Positions 61,591 through 61,694 of a stretch of 61,694 nucleotides of DNA are shown here, one piece after another. The stretch spans positions 1 through 61,694 of the forward strand of contig JAHDCC010000006.1 in the NCBI GenBank assembly GCA_020630065.1. The letters run 5' to 3'. The position numbers were made by a program, and so were the translations under genes. Below the pieces are notes generated by a model that saw nothing but the letters and a program-made list of their open reading frames with translations, had not been told where the DNA came from and ran no database searches. The DNA comes from Acidimicrobiales bacterium (GTDB taxonomy: Bacteria; Actinomycetota; Acidimicrobiia; Acidimicrobiales; SZUA-35). Position 1 is the first letter of the stretch; the number at the start of each line of letters is the position of its first letter.

Positions 61591-61694
61591 GTGAAGTTCC
61601 GGTGCGAGCGAGATGTACTGGTCGAAACTTTAGGCACCGCCGGCCGAGCTGTGAGTACACGCAGCGGGCTGCCAGGATTGTCCGGAGTTCAAGT
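61591..61694 (+). CDS. dnaN: DNA polymerase III beta subunit (sliding clamp), 5' part only
   Basis: GTG 61591 with AGGAG six bases upstream opens a frame running off the window end: 'VKFRCERDVLVETLGTAGRA' then 'VSTRSGLPGLSGVQ'. The N-terminal pattern (MKF-x-(C/V)-x-R-D-x-L, then A-x-R-A-V-x-x-R) is that of DnaN, and position after dnaA agrees. Confidence 0.93.
   Translation, partial: MKFRCERDVLVETLGTAGRAVSTRSGLPGLSGVQ

Overview
The window looks like the replication-origin side of an Actinomycetota chromosome. From about 34 kb rightwards the order ispD-like, dnaB, rplI, rpsR, ssb, rpsF, class A PBP, DUF5318, pcnA, DUF6049, protein kinase, ECF sigma/anti-sigma, trxB, trxA, parB, parA, rsmG, jag, yidC, yidD, rnpA, rpmH, dnaA, dnaN is the order known from mycobacteria and other actinobacteria (established synteny, recalled rather than searched). 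A RamB-type regulator beside the glyoxylate genes also fits. GC content looks moderate by eye and Ser/Thr kinase and CobN/ChlID gene forms are present, so an Acidimicrobiia-like lineage is my inference, not a demonstrated assignment.

Region by region. 0-6.2 kb is an accessory island: a lipoprotein polymorphic toxin (Hint domain plus GIY-YIG nuclease) with an Imm26-like immunity gene, a DUF4143 AAA ATPase, a 3' remnant of a type I restriction hsdR, and a toxin-first HigBA-like module. 6.2-13.6 kb mixes metabolism (cysH, citramalate synthase cimA, trhO, O-methyltransferase, acyltransferase) with a GNAT gene and an orphan ATP-grasp-like gene that are bracketed by degenerate intergenic repeats. 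cimA carries what reads as a ribosome-mediated attenuator: a 13-codon leader peptide with four consecutive Ile codons, followed by two hairpins and a U-tract. 13.7-27.2 kb is cobalamin metabolism on both strands (cobO-cobB on minus; cobalamin riboswitch-cbtB-cbtA-cobQ-cobN-chlID-cbiX on plus) around an ammonium transporter. 27.2-33.2 kb holds a structured intergenic element, a RamB-like regulator, malate synthase G and isocitrate lyase, i.e. the glyoxylate shunt with its probable regulator.

34-50.9 kb is core: replicative helicase, the rpsF-ssb-rpsR-rplI operon, peptidoglycan synthase, CCA-adding enzyme, cell-envelope kinase, sigma/anti-sigma pair and the thioredoxin system. No MurJ domain is found where relatives have one fused to or next to the kinase. 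51-55.7 kb contains two segregation systems: the normal parA and parB (unusually separated by 565 bp), and an additional ParA-like ATPase with a small, probably ribbon-helix-helix DNA-binding partner. A 1-kb non-coding stretch between them contains a same-orientation series of (T/C)ATACCC(A/G) motifs, a parS site and a perfect DnaA box; this is the strongest candidate for an undescribed system here. 55.9-61.7 kb is the standard rsmG-jag-yidC-yidD-rnpA-rpmH / dnaA-dnaN block with the likely oriC in the non-coding gaps flanking dnaA.
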